Part shown: piece after piece, positions 17,918 to 27,364 of the stretch | Layout: every line of letters starts with the position of its first letter | Numbering within the stretch: position 1 is the first letter of the stretch | DNA from: Sporosarcina quadrami | GTDB lineage: Bacteria; Bacillota; Bacilli; Bacillales_A; Planococcaceae | DNA length: 64,000 bases | Direction of reading: 5' to 3' | NCBI RefSeq assembly: GCF_014836615.1 | Contig: NZ_JACSQN010000007.1 | Coordinates: forward strand, 152,342 to 216,341 | The notes under the pieces: model-generated | Seen by the model: the letters and a program-made list of their open reading frames with translations, nothing else | What the model was told of the DNA's origin: nothing | Databases searched by the model: none | Translations under genes and position numbers: made by a program

Positions 17918-18853
17918 CTATTCTTCAACCCTAACAATACTAATCTCGTCCATAAAAGCTTCTACATCATTAATTTCAATGTAACCGATAGCTTTATGCA
18001 TGGCGTTGGATGTGCCGCTTGCTACTGCGCGTTTATAGGTTGCTTCGATGTCTTCGCCTGTAGCGAATCCGTATAGGAGGCCTCCGACGAATGAATCGCC
18101 ACTGCCTACTGTGTTGACGACGTCTATTTTAGGAGCTGTGATTTTGTATGCCCCTAATTCATTGATGATAAGGGCTCCGTTTCCGCCTAGTGAGAAGCAG
18201 ACATGTTCGATTCCTGTTGCGACAAACTGTTTTCCTGCTTCAATTAAATCGGTTTCTGACAAGTCGTTTTTCCCAAGTATAGCTGCGATTTCTTCTTCAT
18301 TCGGCTTGATGGCGAATGGTTTCGCTTCGATGCCGAGTTTCAATGCATGTCCGCTACTATCTAGAACAGCTTTTGCTCCGTTTAAATGGATGATGTTGAT
18401 CATTTGCTTGTAGGCATCAGATGGAACCCCTTCAGGAAGGCTTCCGGATAATGCAAACCATTTTGTTGTTTTGGATTTCTTGTCGAGCCATTTCAACATG
18501 TCTGACCATTCGTCACGCGAGATGACTGGACCGCTTTCAAGTAGTTCAGTTCCCCGACCGTCCGAGCCGTCGAGAATAGTGAGGCATACTCGGTTTTCAT
18601 CAGCAATGCTGATCATTTCATTTGGCAATGCACGTGCAGTAAGCAATTGGCAAATCTTTTCCCCGTTAGCACCGCCTGCAAACCCGCCGACGTCGACTGT
18701 AGCGCCGGATGCTTGAAGCACTTTGGCAACATTCATTCCTTTTCCGCCTGCATCTTTCGTTACGGTAGAAATGCGATTTACCCCACCGATTTCTAGTGAA
18801 TTCACTTCATAGATTTGATCGATTGCCGCATTCAATGTAATGGCAGTGATCAT
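17918..18853 (-). CDS. PfkB family hexose-phosphate kinase (1-phosphofructokinase/tagatose-6-phosphate kinase type)
   Basis: Cytoplasmic kinase producing a ketohexose bisphosphate for the aldolase next door, 311 residues, standard for LacC/FruK. Seen: N-terminal TLNAAIDQIYEV, GGKGMNVAKVLQASGA, and the catalytic GSGDSFVGGLLYGFA near residue 250, where the Asp is the base. The start overlaps the stop of the aldolase gene by 4 nt (ATGA), so the two are translationally coupled. Tagatose 6-phosphate is the likelier substrate in this context, by inference from the AgaS-like and GatY-like neighbours. Confidence 0.88.
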   Translation of the reverse strand: MITAITLNAAIDQIYEVNSLEIGGVNRISTVTKDAGGKGMNVAKVLQASGATVDVGGFAGGANGEKICQLLTARALPNEMISIADENRVCLTILDGSDGRGTELLESGPVISRDEWSDMLKWLDKKSKTTKWFALSGSLPEGVPSDAYKQMINIIHLNGAKAVLDSSGHALKLGIEAKPFAIKPNEEEIAAILGKNDLSETDLIEAGKQFVATGIEHVCFSLGGNGALIINELGAYKITAPKIDVVNTVGSGDSFVGGLLYGFATGEDIEATYKRAVASGTSNAMHKAIGYIEINDVEAFMDEISIVRVEE

Positions 18854-19692
18854 CGTTGCAGCATCCTGATTTTCTGTTCAACTAGTTCCGTTAATGCAGC
18901 GCGTGCCGGAAGGAAATATTTACGTGGGTCATTTTCAGTTGGATTGTCGATGAAAAACGAACGGATTTCATTTGCGAACAAATCCTTTAATTCAGTAGAG
19001 AAATTCACTTTACTTACGCCTAAACCAATTGCCTTCTTCACACTTGCATCCGGTACCCCTGAAGCACCGTGCATAACGAGCGGAATATTCGTCGCTTGGC
19101 GAATTTGATCGAGCAAGTCGAATTGTAATTCCGGTTCTATTTTATAAGCACCGTGCGCTGTACCGAAGGCAGGGGCGAATGAATCGATACCTGTTTCCTG
19201 TACAAATCGTCCGGCCATCTCTGGATTTGTGAATAAAGCACTTGCTTCATCGACTTTCAGATCATCTTCTACTCCACCGATTGTTCCTAGTTCAGCTTCT
19301 ACAGGAACGTTTACAGCTTTCGAGACTTCAACAACTCGCTTTACTAGAGCGATATTGTCTTCAAAGGGCAATGATGAACCATCGATCATAACTGATGTAT
19401 AACCGCTTCTCAAGCATTCCATCACATTTTCGAGCGATTCCCCGTGGTCGAGATGCAAGGCAACAGGAACTTTCGCTTGTGCAGCTGCAGCCTTTGCAAG
19501 TGCAACCATATAAGGCATGCCGATGTACTTGTATGTACTGGAAGTCGTCTGCAAAATGACAGGGGCATTCGCCTTTTCTGCTCCCGCTATGATTGCTTTC
19601 ATAATTTCAAGGTTGTGCACGCCGAATGCGCCAATTGCGTATCCATTTGCATAAGCATCTTCCATTAAATGTTTCGTAGTGACTAATGTCAT
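18850..19692 (-). CDS. Class II ketose-bisphosphate aldolase (GatY/KbaY-like)
   Basis: Zinc-dependent aldolase that splits tagatose or fructose 1,6-bisphosphate into dihydroxyacetone phosphate and glyceraldehyde 3-phosphate, 280 residues. Seen: LHLDHGESLENV (catalytic Asp and a zinc His near residues 80-85), VEAELGTIGGVEDD, GTAHGAYK with a zinc His, and VMHGASGVPD with the third zinc His. The short length and GTIGGVED motif match the tagatose-bisphosphate subgroup. It follows the GntR-type regulator gene after a weak hairpin. Confidence 0.87.
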   Translation of the reverse strand: MTLVTTKHLMEDAYANGYAIGAFGVHNLEIMKAIIAGAEKANAPVILQTTSSTYKYIGMPYMVALAKAAAAQAKVPVALHLDHGESLENVMECLRSGYTSVMIDGSSLPFEDNIALVKRVVEVSKAVNVPVEAELGTIGGVEDDLKVDEASALFTNPEMAGRFVQETGIDSFAPAFGTAHGAYKIEPELQFDLLDQIRQATNIPLVMHGASGVPDASVKKAIGLGVSKVNFSTELKDLFANEIRSFFIDNPTENDPRKYFLPARAALTELVEQKIRMLQR

Positions 19693-19746
19693 TTGAAAAC
19701 CTCATTTCTATTAGTGGGTTGTTGGTACAAGTGGTTGCAAAAGCTT

Positions 19747-19772
19747 GGACACATAAACGAATTTATGTGCCC
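19747..19772. terminator. Hairpin after the GntR-type regulator gene
   Basis: Stem GGACACATAAA / TTTATGTGCCC just past the regulator stop codon, without a clear T-run on the minus strand. It may be an attenuator or an RNA-processing site rather than a full terminator. Confidence 0.4.
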
Positions 19773-20503
19773 TATACTAAATCCGTATAAAATCTGCATC
19801 GATCCCCTCTGACGATGGAAATGCAAAATTCAACGGGCGTATCGTTTGTATCGTAAGCTGTTCTTTCAAGCAGTAAAGCTGGTTTACCAACTTCTGTCTT
19901 CAAGTGGATACTTTCATGTTCACGTATTAAAACCGGTTCGAATGCTTCTTTGGCACGGACGACAGTAACACCGTATTTTGCGGCCAACAAATCGTACAAA
20001 GAAGTCCCTCCGACTTGTTGTAAATCGTCTTTATTCATTACGATCGATTTTGGCATATACGATGATTCCAAAATGATTGGTTCACCATCAGCGCAACGAA
20101 TCCGTTTCATCATAATAACTGTTTCATCCGTCTGTAGTTGTAAGCCTGCTTGAACCGCTGCTGATGGTACAACTTCTTCCACTTTCAGCACAATATCACT
20201 AGGTTTGAATCCTTTTTCCTTTAACACTTGACTGAAACTGTAAAACCCGCCGAGTGATTGTTCGAATTTCGGGTGCGCAACGAATGTCCCTTTCCCTTGG
20301 ATCCGGTAAAGCGTCCCTTCTTGCACCATTTCTTCTATCGCCTTTTTTGCTGTATTGCGACTCACGTTGAAAACGGTCATAAGTTGGTTTTCGGAGTCAA
20401 TTTTATCGCCAGGTTTCCAGTCACCCGCTTTAATGCGCGCATCTAAACGTTCTTTCACTTGATAATAGAGCGGAATGATGCTGCCTTGATCTAGAGGTTT
20501 CAT
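19772..20503 (-). CDS. GntR family regulator of the HutC/NagR type
   Basis: Repressor-type regulator of 243 residues. Seen: an N-terminal winged helix (PLYYQVKERLDARIKAGDWK, NQLMTVFNVSRNTAKKAIEE, IQGKGTFVA) and a UTRA effector domain from about residue 90 (LGGFYSFSQVLKEKGFKPSD, GEPIILESSYMPKSIV). HutC-type GntR proteins in amino-sugar clusters usually respond to hexosamine 6-phosphates. It sits between NagA and the aldolase gene, and so probably controls this part of the cluster in addition to the LacI protein at the far end. Confidence 0.88.
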   Translation of the reverse strand: MKPLDQGSIIPLYYQVKERLDARIKAGDWKPGDKIDSENQLMTVFNVSRNTAKKAIEEMVQEGTLYRIQGKGTFVAHPKFEQSLGGFYSFSQVLKEKGFKPSDIVLKVEEVVPSAAVQAGLQLQTDETVIMMKRIRCADGEPIILESSYMPKSIVMNKDDLQQVGGTSLYDLLAAKYGVTVVRAKEAFEPVLIREHESIHLKTEVGKPALLLERTAYDTNDTPVEFCISIVRGDRCRFYTDLV

Positions 20504-20602
20504 TGTGTTTCATCCTTTTTGAGTAGTTCTACTCTCCCAATATATCATCACTTCGCTTAAATTAACATAATTTAACGATTTTTCATATGTGAAGTCGATA
20601 GG

Positions 20603-21799
20603 TTAATCACTGAACGCGATATCGTTCATATATGCAATACGCCCTTTACAAATTGTTAGTGCGACGTCTCCTAGCTTATCGATAACGATTATATCTGCGT
20701 CTTTACCAACTTCAATACTACCTTTTCGGTCGTCAATCCGTAAACGCTTTGCTTGATTCAAGGATGTGACTTTCGCTTGCTCAGGTAGCGATAACTGTAG
20801 CCATTCAGCGGTGTTTCGGCGCGCTTCATTCATCGTAACAATGCTACCTGCTAATGAAGTACCCCCTTCAAGTGTACATTTCCCTTCGCTTACAGTAACC
20901 GTATTGCCACCGAGATCATAATTACCGTCAGGCATCCCTTTAGCACGCATACCATCCGTAATAACGAGAAGATGGTCGATCCCTTTCATCTGCAACACCA
21001 TTTTCAACAAGTCCGGATGGAAATGAAAACCGTCCGGAATGACTTCGACATGTACTTGCGGATTCATTAATACGCCGCCAAGGACACCTGGTTCTCTATG
21101 ATGCAGACCGCGCATCCCGTTGAAAAGATGTGTCGCGTGGGTAGCACCATTTTCAACTGCTGCATTCACTTCATCATACGTAGCATCTGTATGCCCCATC
21201 GATGCAATGACGCCTTGCTGTTGGAGCTTTTTCAACAATAAATGACTGTCATCCAGTTCTGGCGCTAACGTTACAATTCGGATAGTATTGCCTGATAATC
21301 TTTGCCACGCGTCGAATGTCTGAACGTCAGGTGTACGTATGCTCGATGCAGGCTGCGCACCTTTTTGAATTTCATTAATGAAAGGTCCTTCTAAATGGAT
21401 ACCGAGCATTTCAGGTTTGCTTCTCTCGTCGTTTTGACCGATAACCGCTGCAATATTTCGGAGTGCATCCTCTATTTGGATTGCCGGATTTGTCATTGTA
21501 GTCGCAAGATAAGAAGTCGTTCCTTCTCTCGCAAGCGTCTCCGCGATTGTATCGACAGCTTCCGGAGTCGCATCCATGAAATCAGCACCACCAGCTCCGT
21601 GGACATGAATGTCAATCATGCCAGGCATGACTGTCTTTTCGGTACAATCAAACCACTCCAAATCGTCATTGAGCTCTGGGCAATCATCCATCTGGCCAAT
21701 GGATGAGATTTCCCCATTTTGAAGAAGGATGAATGCACGCTGAAGTACTTCGGTTTCCAATACGACAGTTGTGTTCACTAAACAGATTTTATCCATCAT
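20603..21799 (-). CDS. nagA: N-acetylglucosamine-6-phosphate deacetylase (or GalNAc-6-P deacetylase)
   Basis: Metal-dependent amidohydrolase that removes the acetyl group from an N-acetylhexosamine 6-phosphate, 398 residues. Seen: metal-site HxH in PGMIDIHVHGAGG near residue 66, LGIHLEGPFINEIQKGAQ, MGHTDATYDEV, ATHLFNGMRGLHHREPG, and the catalytic aspartate in VITDGMRAKG. All NagA landmarks are present. NagA and AgaA cannot be told apart by eye; the neighbouring AgaS-like and GatY-like genes favour a galactosamine role, which remains open. Confidence 0.92.
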   Translation of the reverse strand: MMDKICLVNTTVVLETEVLQRAFILLQNGEISSIGQMDDCPELNDDLEWFDCTEKTVMPGMIDIHVHGAGGADFMDATPEAVDTIAETLAREGTTSYLATTMTNPAIQIEDALRNIAAVIGQNDERSKPEMLGIHLEGPFINEIQKGAQPASSIRTPDVQTFDAWQRLSGNTIRIVTLAPELDDSHLLLKKLQQQGVIASMGHTDATYDEVNAAVENGATHATHLFNGMRGLHHREPGVLGGVLMNPQVHVEVIPDGFHFHPDLLKMVLQMKGIDHLLVITDGMRAKGMPDGNYDLGGNTVTVSEGKCTLEGGTSLAGSIVTMNEARRNTAEWLQLSLPEQAKVTSLNQAKRLRIDDRKGSIEVGKDADIIVIDKLGDVALTICKGRIAYMNDIAFSD

Positions 21800-21820
21800 A
21801 TAAATTCCTTCCTTTGCAAT

Positions 21821-22471
21821 TTATACACTGCCATTCTCTACTTCTAGTGTACCATCCAACTCGCCTTTCATCTGAAATATCTTTGAAGACATCCAGCTTA
21901 AGAATAGGATTGTTACACTTATGCCGAAAAACGGAAGGAGTCCAGGGATAATGAGAAAAACCCTGTACAACACGAACAAACCGATAATAGATCCCGCCCC
22001 TTGTAACGGAAACGATAACGTCAAAAGGACGGATGTTGAAAAATAGCGTGTAAACGGCAAATTATAATGCGCATACACTTGGAAAATGTTCATGACGATT
22101 AATCCATACAGGACCATGATCATAATCATTACGGTCAGCAGGAACAAACCGGATAAGCCACCCATCGTTGTTACAATCCGAAAATTGATGACGAGGAAAT
22201 ACCCGATACCGATTAAGACAAGTCCGATTTTATTGGAAGCGATAAACTCATCTTTATAGGATATCCAATACGATTTGGCGAGTGTTTTCAAATCGTCTTC
22301 ACCACGAAGTCTCTTTCGTATCGTCATGAACAAACCAACAGTTGCAGGTGTGATTCCAATGAAGACGAGTCCAAGCAATGTCAGTCCAATCCACATCATT
22401 TGAAGTACGGCAAGCATCGTTACAAATTCAACAAACTGATACAGTTTCGCTTTCCATCCTGTAATAGGCAT
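21821..22471 (-). CDS. DUF624 (YesL-type) membrane protein
   Basis: Integral membrane protein of about 216 residues. Start taken at ATG 22471 because AGGAGGTG lies 6 nt upstream; a longer in-frame start exists at 22507. Seen: four to five hydrophobic segments, including an N-terminal FVTMLAVLQMMWIGLTLLGL and the family-typical PATVGLFMTIRKRLRGED. DUF624 genes recur beside LplABC-type sugar importers, as here, but their role is unknown. Confidence 0.82.
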   Translation of the reverse strand: MPITGWKAKLYQFVEFVTMLAVLQMMWIGLTLLGLVFIGITPATVGLFMTIRKRLRGEDDLKTLAKSYWISYKDEFIASNKIGLVLIGIGYFLVINFRIVTTMGGLSGLFLLTVMIMIMVLYGLIVMNIFQVYAHYNLPFTRYFSTSVLLTLSFPLQGAGSIIGLFVLYRVFLIIPGLLPFFGISVTILFLSWMSSKIFQMKGELDGTLEVENGSV

Positions 22472-22567
22472 TTTCGTCACCTCCTGTAAATGGTAAAGCT
22501 CGTACACTAGAGGACTTCCGCCGCCTTATGACGGGGATCCCCTTTGCTGTACAAGCCTGATTGTTTC

Positions 22568-24181
22568 TTATTCGTCTTTCATGCGATCATAAGCGCCTTG
22601 AGCAATTTCCATATATTTATCGACGCCCATCTTGTCGATTGTTTTCACATACTCATCCCACTTACTGAAGTCCATCTTGCCTGTAATAAATGCCGCAGTG
22701 CTTTCCTTAATGTACGTCTGGATGTCTGTCATGATGGCACCTACCTGATCATTCTCTTCTACTGTGTAGTTCAATCCTGGCAAAATGTCATCATCTTTAA
22801 TTCGGAAAGGTTTAACCTTTTCAGCATTCAGGCGTGAATTATCTTTTGACTCCGCACCTTGGAAGAATTTCTGTTTGACGATTCCCGGATAGTAACCGCC
22901 CGGCCATGTGAGGTATTCACTAATCGCCTGGTCCATATTCAACCCGTCCGGATTGTCTGTAATTACATCCAAATACTTGAATTCACCTTTTTCATTTTCT
23001 TCATACGTCACACCTTCGAAGCCCATGAAGAACATTTTCGTTCCTTCATCCCCATAGAAATAATCCATCCAGCGGACCATCGCTTCCGGGTTTTCTGCCT
23101 TGTCTGTCAGTACGAACATACCCAAGTTTCCAAGTCCGTTGGATACGGCGTTATATGCACGCTCTCCATTAGGACCTTCAAGTACCGGCATGCCGACATA
23201 GCCGTCCAACTTCATCAATTCTTCGGGATCGATGGAATTCAGGAAGCCATATTGCCCTTTTGACGATTCCGCGGTGAACTCCTGAGGTGTTGTCGTAAAG
23301 ACGTCTTTGTTAATTAGACCTTCACTGTATAACCTGTTCATATACATGAGCAATTCTTTGTATTCATCTGTTGTTGGAACGAATCGGAACTCTTCAGTCC
23401 CTTCTTTGAAGTCGAGATTAATATTCATGGAACCTTGTTTATTGAGACCGAAGCTTCCACGCAGGAAGTTGATGAACGTATCGATTCCATACCCGCCTCC
23501 CCAACCCATCTCGTCAGGCTGGCCGTTGCCGTTCGGATCATTTTCCTTGAACGCTTTCAGCACTTTATAGAAGTCCTCAGTCGTTTCAGGTTCTTTCAAT
23601 CCAAGATTATCAAGCCACTCTTTCTTCATCCATGGTGCTCCGGCTCGTAATGCTTCGAACTGTGGGTCATAGATTGTCGGGAATCCATAAATATTGCCAT
23701 CCGCCATCGTCACTCCTTGCTTGACGGAAGGATATTCATCGAGTAGTTTTTTGAAGTTCGGTGCATATTTATCGATATAATCGTTCAAGGGAAGGAAAAT
23801 TCCCTGTTCCCCGTATTTGATAAGATCCGTTTTAGAGAATGCCGATGCGAAAAACACTTCCGGATAGTCTCCGCCTGTCAGCAGCAAGTTCCTTTTTTCA
23901 GCAAGCGCTTCTGTCTGGACAGTCGTCCAATCCATTTCAATATTTGTCATGTCTTCATATTCATTCCATAGCATGAGGTCGTCCCAATTTTGGGAAGCGA
24001 AAAACTTCGCTGCAAAGCCGTCCACTTTAATCGTTTCCTTAACGATCGGCATACCAGTTTCATTTACATTCCCTGCATTTGCCCCTTTTTCAATCGCTCC
24101 GCCTTTATCCGAACATGCCCCTAAAATACTAGCTGCAAGCAACATACTTGCTGCCATCCCCATATACCGTCTTTTTCTCAT
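22568..24181 (-). CDS. Extracellular sugar-binding lipoprotein (LplA/LipO type)
   Basis: Binding protein of a carbohydrate ABC importer, lipid-anchored outside the cell, 537 residues. Seen: signal sequence with lipobox ILGAC near residue 20, then a large family 1-type solute-binding domain (DMTNIEMDWTTVQTEALAEK, WLDNLGLKEPETTEDFYKVL, ENDPNGNGQPDEMGW). The PNGNGQPDE loop is typical of the long LplA/YtcQ group that binds oligosaccharides. Start chosen at ATG 24181, which follows AAAGGGGAG. Preceded by its two permease genes. Confidence 0.9.
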   Translation of the reverse strand: MRKRRYMGMAASMLLAASILGACSDKGGAIEKGANAGNVNETGMPIVKETIKVDGFAAKFFASQNWDDLMLWNEYEDMTNIEMDWTTVQTEALAEKRNLLLTGGDYPEVFFASAFSKTDLIKYGEQGIFLPLNDYIDKYAPNFKKLLDEYPSVKQGVTMADGNIYGFPTIYDPQFEALRAGAPWMKKEWLDNLGLKEPETTEDFYKVLKAFKENDPNGNGQPDEMGWGGGYGIDTFINFLRGSFGLNKQGSMNINLDFKEGTEEFRFVPTTDEYKELLMYMNRLYSEGLINKDVFTTTPQEFTAESSKGQYGFLNSIDPEELMKLDGYVGMPVLEGPNGERAYNAVSNGLGNLGMFVLTDKAENPEAMVRWMDYFYGDEGTKMFFMGFEGVTYEENEKGEFKYLDVITDNPDGLNMDQAISEYLTWPGGYYPGIVKQKFFQGAESKDNSRLNAEKVKPFRIKDDDILPGLNYTVEENDQVGAIMTDIQTYIKESTAAFITGKMDFSKWDEYVKTIDKMGVDKYMEIAQGAYDRMKDE

Positions 24182-24198
24182 GAAATTTCTCCCCTTTA

Positions 24199-25077
24199 TC
24201 ATCCTTTTAGTGAACCAATCATGACACCTTTCACAAAATACCTTTGTAAGAACGGGTAAAGCATTAGCATCGGAAGGTTGGCGACGATCAGTACCGCATA
24301 TTTCAATCCTTCCACACTCAATTGCTGTGCCAAAAAGCTCTCAGATGTCGTTTGGATCATGTCATCCATCTGACCTTGGATGAGGATTTGCCTTAGAATT
24401 AATTGCAACGGGAACTTGTCCTGATCTTGTAAATAAATCAACGCTTGGAAATAGGAATTCCAGTGGCCAACAGAGTAGAATAGTACCATAACTGCAATAA
24501 CCGGGAATGATAGTGGAAGCACAATGCTCCAAAGAATCCTGAAATTTCCGCAGCCGTCAATCATGGCAGACTCTTCAAGCTCATGTGGAATGGCTTGGAA
24601 AAACGTCCGCATGATGATGATATTCCATACAGCTACTGCATTCGGAATGATCATGACCCAAAATGAATTGAGCATGCCTAAATCTTTAATAAGCAAGTAC
24701 GTCGGGATCAGACCGCCACTGAAGAAGATCGTGAAGACGATGAATGCCATAATTACGCCGCGTCCTTTTAAATCTCGTCGAGACAGTGGATAGGCAGCAA
24801 GTATCGTCATAACGACGTTTAACGCTGTACCGACAACGGTATACTTGACGGTGTTAACAAACCCATTAATAATGTCTTTGTTCTTGAACACTTTCTCATA
24901 TGCATCTAACGTGAATTCCTTTGGCCATAGCCACATCTCGCCAGAAATGACGTATTGCGGATTGCTAAGCGACGCACTTACGACGAACACTAGCGGATAA
25001 ATGACGAGCAAAGCGACGATGGACAGGAAGATGTAGTTGAATATGATGAACGTGCGATCCGTTTTAGATTCCCTCAT
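24199..25077 (-). CDS. Carbohydrate ABC transporter permease (LplC/YtcP type)
   Basis: Membrane subunit of the sugar importer, 292 residues, six hydrophobic segments. Seen: the MalG-type EAA loop ELEESAMIDGCGNFRILWSI near residue 185 that contacts the shared ATPase, and VISGEMWLWPKEFTLDAYEK, a characteristic periplasmic stretch of this group. 12 nt downstream of the LplB-type permease. Confidence 0.92.
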   Translation of the reverse strand: MRESKTDRTFIIFNYIFLSIVALLVIYPLVFVVSASLSNPQYVISGEMWLWPKEFTLDAYEKVFKNKDIINGFVNTVKYTVVGTALNVVMTILAAYPLSRRDLKGRGVIMAFIVFTIFFSGGLIPTYLLIKDLGMLNSFWVMIIPNAVAVWNIIIMRTFFQAIPHELEESAMIDGCGNFRILWSIVLPLSFPVIAVMVLFYSVGHWNSYFQALIYLQDQDKFPLQLILRQILIQGQMDDMIQTTSESFLAQQLSVEGLKYAVLIVANLPMLMLYPFLQRYFVKGVMIGSLKG

Positions 25078-25089
25078 TCATGCCACCCC

Positions 25090-26082
25090 TTACCATAAAC
25101 TTGTCTCATTCACTTTCTTCGCAATCTGATTCACCATGATGAGCATGATGAAGTTAATAAGTGAGTTGAACAGACCAACCGCTGCGGAGAAGCTATATTG
25201 TGCTTCTAAAATCCCGCTCCGATAGACGAATGTCGAAATGACATCAGACGTGGACATATTCAAATCGTTTTGCATCAGATACACTTTCTCAAAACCGACT
25301 GCCATAACCGATCCTGCATTTAAAATGAACAGAATGACGATCGTCGGCATGATTGCCGGAATGTTAATGTGGAAAATCCGTTGCAGCCGTGAAGCTCCGT
25401 CAATCATCGCAGCTTCATGCTGGGCAGGGTCTACTGCCGCAAGTGCCGCTATGTAAATGATCGAGCTCCATCCCATCGTCTGCCATACATCTGAGAACAC
25501 ATACAAACTTTTAAACCAACTCGGTTCTGAAATGAAATCTATCGGTGTGCCGCCAAACAGCTTGATAATTTGGTTAATCATGCCGTCCGTCTTTAAAAAG
25601 AGGAGAAGCATACCGACAACGACGACCGTTGATAGGAAGTGCGGTGCATAAATCACTGTCTGAACGAATTTTTTATATTTGAGACTCTTCACTTCATTTA
25701 ATAGAAGGGCTAATATAATTGGAACCGGGAATGAAACAACGAGTGTGAACACGCCGATTCCAATCGTGTTTTTAATGAGCCGCCAGAAGTAGTAACTGTC
25801 AAAAAACCGCTCGAAATGCTTGAAACCTACCCACGGACTCCCAAGAATTCCTTTTGAAGCGATGAAGTCCTTGAACGCGATTTGCAAACCGTACAGTGGA
25901 AAATAATGAAAGACGAGAAAGTATAGTATTACTGGTGAAAGCAATACATACAGTTGCCAATTTTTCATGACCGCTTTCCGCCATCTCGACCGTGCTTTTC
26001 GCTTCACTTCCTTTTGCATTTGACGTTTTTCACTTTTCCCACTCACTTCATACTTCTCATTCGCTTCACTGACATTCGCCAT
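25090..26082 (-). CDS. Carbohydrate ABC transporter permease (LplB/YteP type)
   Basis: Partner membrane subunit, 330 residues. Seen: a basic 35-residue cytoplasmic lead (KRQMQKEVKRKARSRWRKAV), the first membrane segment LYVLLSPVILYFLVFHYFPL, YGLQIAFKDFIASKGILGSP, and the EAA loop PAQHEAAMIDGASRLQRIFH. All are typical of LplB proteins, whose long N-terminal tail distinguishes them from MalF. No ATPase gene is in the operon. Confidence 0.92.
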   Translation of the reverse strand: MANVSEANEKYEVSGKSEKRQMQKEVKRKARSRWRKAVMKNWQLYVLLSPVILYFLVFHYFPLYGLQIAFKDFIASKGILGSPWVGFKHFERFFDSYYFWRLIKNTIGIGVFTLVVSFPVPIILALLLNEVKSLKYKKFVQTVIYAPHFLSTVVVVGMLLLFLKTDGMINQIIKLFGGTPIDFISEPSWFKSLYVFSDVWQTMGWSSIIYIAALAAVDPAQHEAAMIDGASRLQRIFHINIPAIMPTIVILFILNAGSVMAVGFEKVYLMQNDLNMSTSDVISTFVYRSGILEAQYSFSAAVGLFNSLINFIMLIMVNQIAKKVNETSLW

Positions 26083-26109
26083 ACAACCACCCCTTTCGCT
26101 CTGAAGCTG

Positions 26110-27261
26110 TCAGTTTTTAATGAAACTGGATTGTTGAGAAATTGTTATTGGAACTCCTCCTGATCTGATCGATTCAGTCGCTGCACATCCGACTGCAACA
26201 CTCATTCTGCCGGCAAAAGGTGTTGTCAGCGGTTGTTTGCCGCGGAGGATAAGTTCAATGAAGTCTTGTGCGATTTTCGGATCTGAACCACCATGCGTTC
26301 CATCTTCCGGTTTCATGTCGTATGTGACATCGCTGTATTCATTCCACGTGCCTGTCTTGCGTGTTTTCAAATACACTTTATCGTTGACATCATCATTTTC
26401 GATGCGTCCTTTTGTGCCGATGAATGTATAGTTCCGCTCGTAATCTGGTGTGAAATGACATTGTAAATACGATGCCTTCACGCCGCCTTCAAGCTCCATA
26501 ATGAGCATATTATTGTCCTCGACATCGACTTCTTTGCGGAAAGCGCATTCCGTGAACGTGTGCGGAACGTATTCCGGACACTCGTTTTTAAGCGAACACT
26601 CGGGACAAGTAAGATCGTTCGGCATATCCCCTCCGAAGTAATCCAGTCCGCCGAAAGCAGAAACTTTCGTTGTATAACGACCTGTAATCCAATGGATGAC
26701 ATCGAGATCATGCGATCCTTTCTGCAGCAGAAGTGATGTCGTATTCTTACGCAGCGCATGCCAGTCATGATAATAGAAATACCCGCCGAATCCGACGAAG
26801 TGACGGACCCAAACCGCTTTCAAATCTCCGATTGCGCCGGAATCGATCAGCCCTTTCATCGTCTGGTACATGCTCATATAACGCATATTGAACCCCACCA
26901 TCAGATGCTTGCCCGATTTCTCCCATGCGTCGATTATCCGGTCGCATCCTTCGACTGTGATGGCGAGCGGTTTCTCGGAATACACATGCTTGCCGGCTTC
27001 GAGTGCAGCGATCACATGCTCTTCATGCAAGTAATCCGGTGACAGGACAGCAATCGCGTCGATGTCATCACGTACAAGCAGATCTTTGTAATCCTTCGTC
27101 AGGAAGATCGGTGTTCCGATCTTTTCCTGATACTTCTGCTGACGTTCTTCTGAAATATCTGCGAGTGCTACGATTTCAGATTCACCTTCAGGCTTATGCC
27201 AATAAAGAGACAAACCGCCTCTTAGACCTGCTCCGATAACGCCGATTCTCACTTTTTTCAT
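26110..27261 (-). CDS. Gfo/Idh/MocA family NAD(P)-dependent oxidoreductase
   Basis: Cytoplasmic enzyme acting on a sugar or sugar derivative, 383 residues. Seen: N-terminal Rossmann motif GVIGAGLRGGLSLYW, the family EKPLAIT near residue 98, and a catalytic-type HDLDVIHWITG near residue 185. Unusual: a cysteine group CPECSLKNECPEY plus FTECAF near residues 215-240, possibly a small zinc site. First gene of the sugar cluster, behind a LacI-type palindrome. Some Gfo/Idh proteins are NAD-dependent glycosidases (GH109, alpha-N-acetylgalactosaminidase). That would suit a GalNAc cluster, but this protein is shorter and the link is speculative. Confidence 0.87.
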   Translation of the reverse strand: MKKVRIGVIGAGLRGGLSLYWHKPEGESEIVALADISEERQQKYQEKIGTPIFLTKDYKDLLVRDDIDAIAVLSPDYLHEEHVIAALEAGKHVYSEKPLAITVEGCDRIIDAWEKSGKHLMVGFNMRYMSMYQTMKGLIDSGAIGDLKAVWVRHFVGFGGYFYYHDWHALRKNTTSLLLQKGSHDLDVIHWITGRYTTKVSAFGGLDYFGGDMPNDLTCPECSLKNECPEYVPHTFTECAFRKEVDVEDNNMLIMELEGGVKASYLQCHFTPDYERNYTFIGTKGRIENDDVNDKVYLKTRKTGTWNEYSDVTYDMKPEDGTHGGSDPKIAQDFIELILRGKQPLTTPFAGRMSVAVGCAATESIRSGGVPITISQQSSFIKN

Positions 27262-27318
27262 GTCTGCACCTCTTTTTTTAGTATGTATAAATGATTGTTG
27301 GATAGTTTTCCGTTATTC

Positions 27319-27334
27319 GGGAAAACGTTTTCCC
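27319..27334. promoter_or_regulatory. LacI-type operator palindrome
   Basis: The perfect 16-bp palindrome GGGAAAACGTTTTCCC, centred on CG as in LacI/PurR-family operators, lies 58 nt upstream of the oxidoreductase start and just downstream of the LacI-type gene. It is the best candidate for control of the whole cluster by that protein. Confidence 0.7.
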
Positions 27335-27364
27335 TAATGGTTCACGTGAATAAATCACGGACTT

